From contig JBAUWJ010000085.1 in the NCBI GenBank assembly GCA_049583715.1, forward strand, positions 1 through 32,884: a DNA stretch of 32,884 nucleotides, in the 5' to 3' direction. The position numbers and the translations under genes were made by a program. How positions within the stretch are numbered: position 1 is the first letter of the stretch; each line of letters opens with the position of its first letter. Of the stretch, positions 32,529-32,884 are shown one piece after another. The notes below the pieces were generated by a model, which saw only the letters and a program-made list of their open reading frames with translations, did not search any database and was not told where the DNA came from. Origin of the DNA: JAANXG01 sp049583715 (GTDB lineage: Bacteria > Pseudomonadota > Gammaproteobacteria > Arenicellales > JAANXG01).

Positions 32529-32884
32529 GCCGTCCGACACTCTGTCGAAGGTTGCGAGAGGCTCCCTCCGCCGCCCGATGACTGCAGGGATACGGGACGG
32601 ACCCGGGAAACCCGAGTCGACAGAGCCGGAGTGAGGGGGGCGTTGTTCAGGACCACCCTCACCCTGACCTTCTCGGCTTTGGCTCCAGATATCGCTCTAC
32701 CTCTTCCATCCGAGGGAGTCGTCTCGCCAGCGGGGGTCAGGGCAAGGGGGGGAGCCTCGATCGCGGACACACTGCCAAGGGGAGCGCGAGATCGGGCGGG
32801 CCGGCCCAGTGGCCACCGGGCCCGGGCAGACGGGCGTCCTACGAAGCCGGCGTATTACTCGCCGTCTCGTAACGGGCGACGGAA
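32529..32884. other. Intergenic region at the right edge
   Basis: About 350 bases contain no ORF with protein-like character. CCCTGACC (32662-32669) and GGTCAGGG (32735-32742) form an inverted repeat in G/C-rich flanks (CACCCTCACCCTG...), which resembles a common type of intergenic palindrome. On the minus strand a short open frame from the edge to a TAG at 32839-32841 (ending ETASNTPAS) could be the last codons of a gene outside the window, but 15 codons are too few to judge. Confidence 0.4.

Overview
The window is high-GC, densely coded bacterial chromosome, most likely from a gammaproteobacterium. The evidence is a SthA-type soluble transhydrogenase, an EttA-type ABC-F protein, a five-step HutF/HutG histidine pathway, a YfiR/CHASE8 signalling operon and REP-like and MITE-like intergenic palindromes. 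I cannot name a genus. I see no tRNA, rRNA, CRISPR array, transposase or phage gene.

Layout. 1-323: start of sthA (minus strand, cut by the window edge). 324-995: a repeat-rich intergenic region. 996-3089: a PaaK-like adenylate-forming ligase and an enoyl-CoA hydratase, probably an acyl-CoA pair. 3127-6747: a minus-strand run of GFA/CENP-V protein, metallo-beta-lactamase-fold hydrolase, an internally shortened OsmC-like protein, an alpha/beta hydrolase, a methyltransferase and a cupin. 6820-6959: a MITE-like palindrome. 6972-12220: hutI-hutH-hutG-hutU, tightly coupled on the minus strand. 12687-14697: a Tll0287-like (DUF3365) CxxCH sensor with a HAMP domain, overlapping a Ser/Thr kinase gene. 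15103-16479: hutF on the plus strand, which completes histidine to glutamate through formylglutamate.

17083-22151: a plus-strand signalling operon of YfiR-like periplasmic protein, CHASE8-HAMP-PAS histidine kinase, REC-PAS-GGDEF(degenerate)-EAL protein and a single-domain response regulator, with start/stop overlaps between the first three genes. 22161-22889: an unrecognised protein. 22890-23472: a structured intergenic region with a 25-codon ORF behind a strong SD. 23473-25140: ettA. 25279-26286: an LPG-synthase-TM/HpnL-like membrane protein. 26317-28912: two lipoproteins with similar architecture flanking a DUF6502 gene. Matching GTGGGA-N5-TCCCAC palindromes lie in the promoter region shared by the first lipoprotein and DUF6502 and upstream of the second lipoprotein. 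29050-32528: an NAD-dependent epimerase, divergent from a sulfotransferase and an MFS transporter.

Two candidates for new biology stand out. One is the DUF6502/lipoprotein module with its shared operator-like palindrome. The other is the YfiR operon, where the usual YfiN diguanylate cyclase is replaced by a histidine kinase plus an EAL-type response regulator. The coupling of a heme-type sensor to a Ser/Thr kinase is also unusual. All functions are read from sequence motifs and remembered family features; no database search was run.
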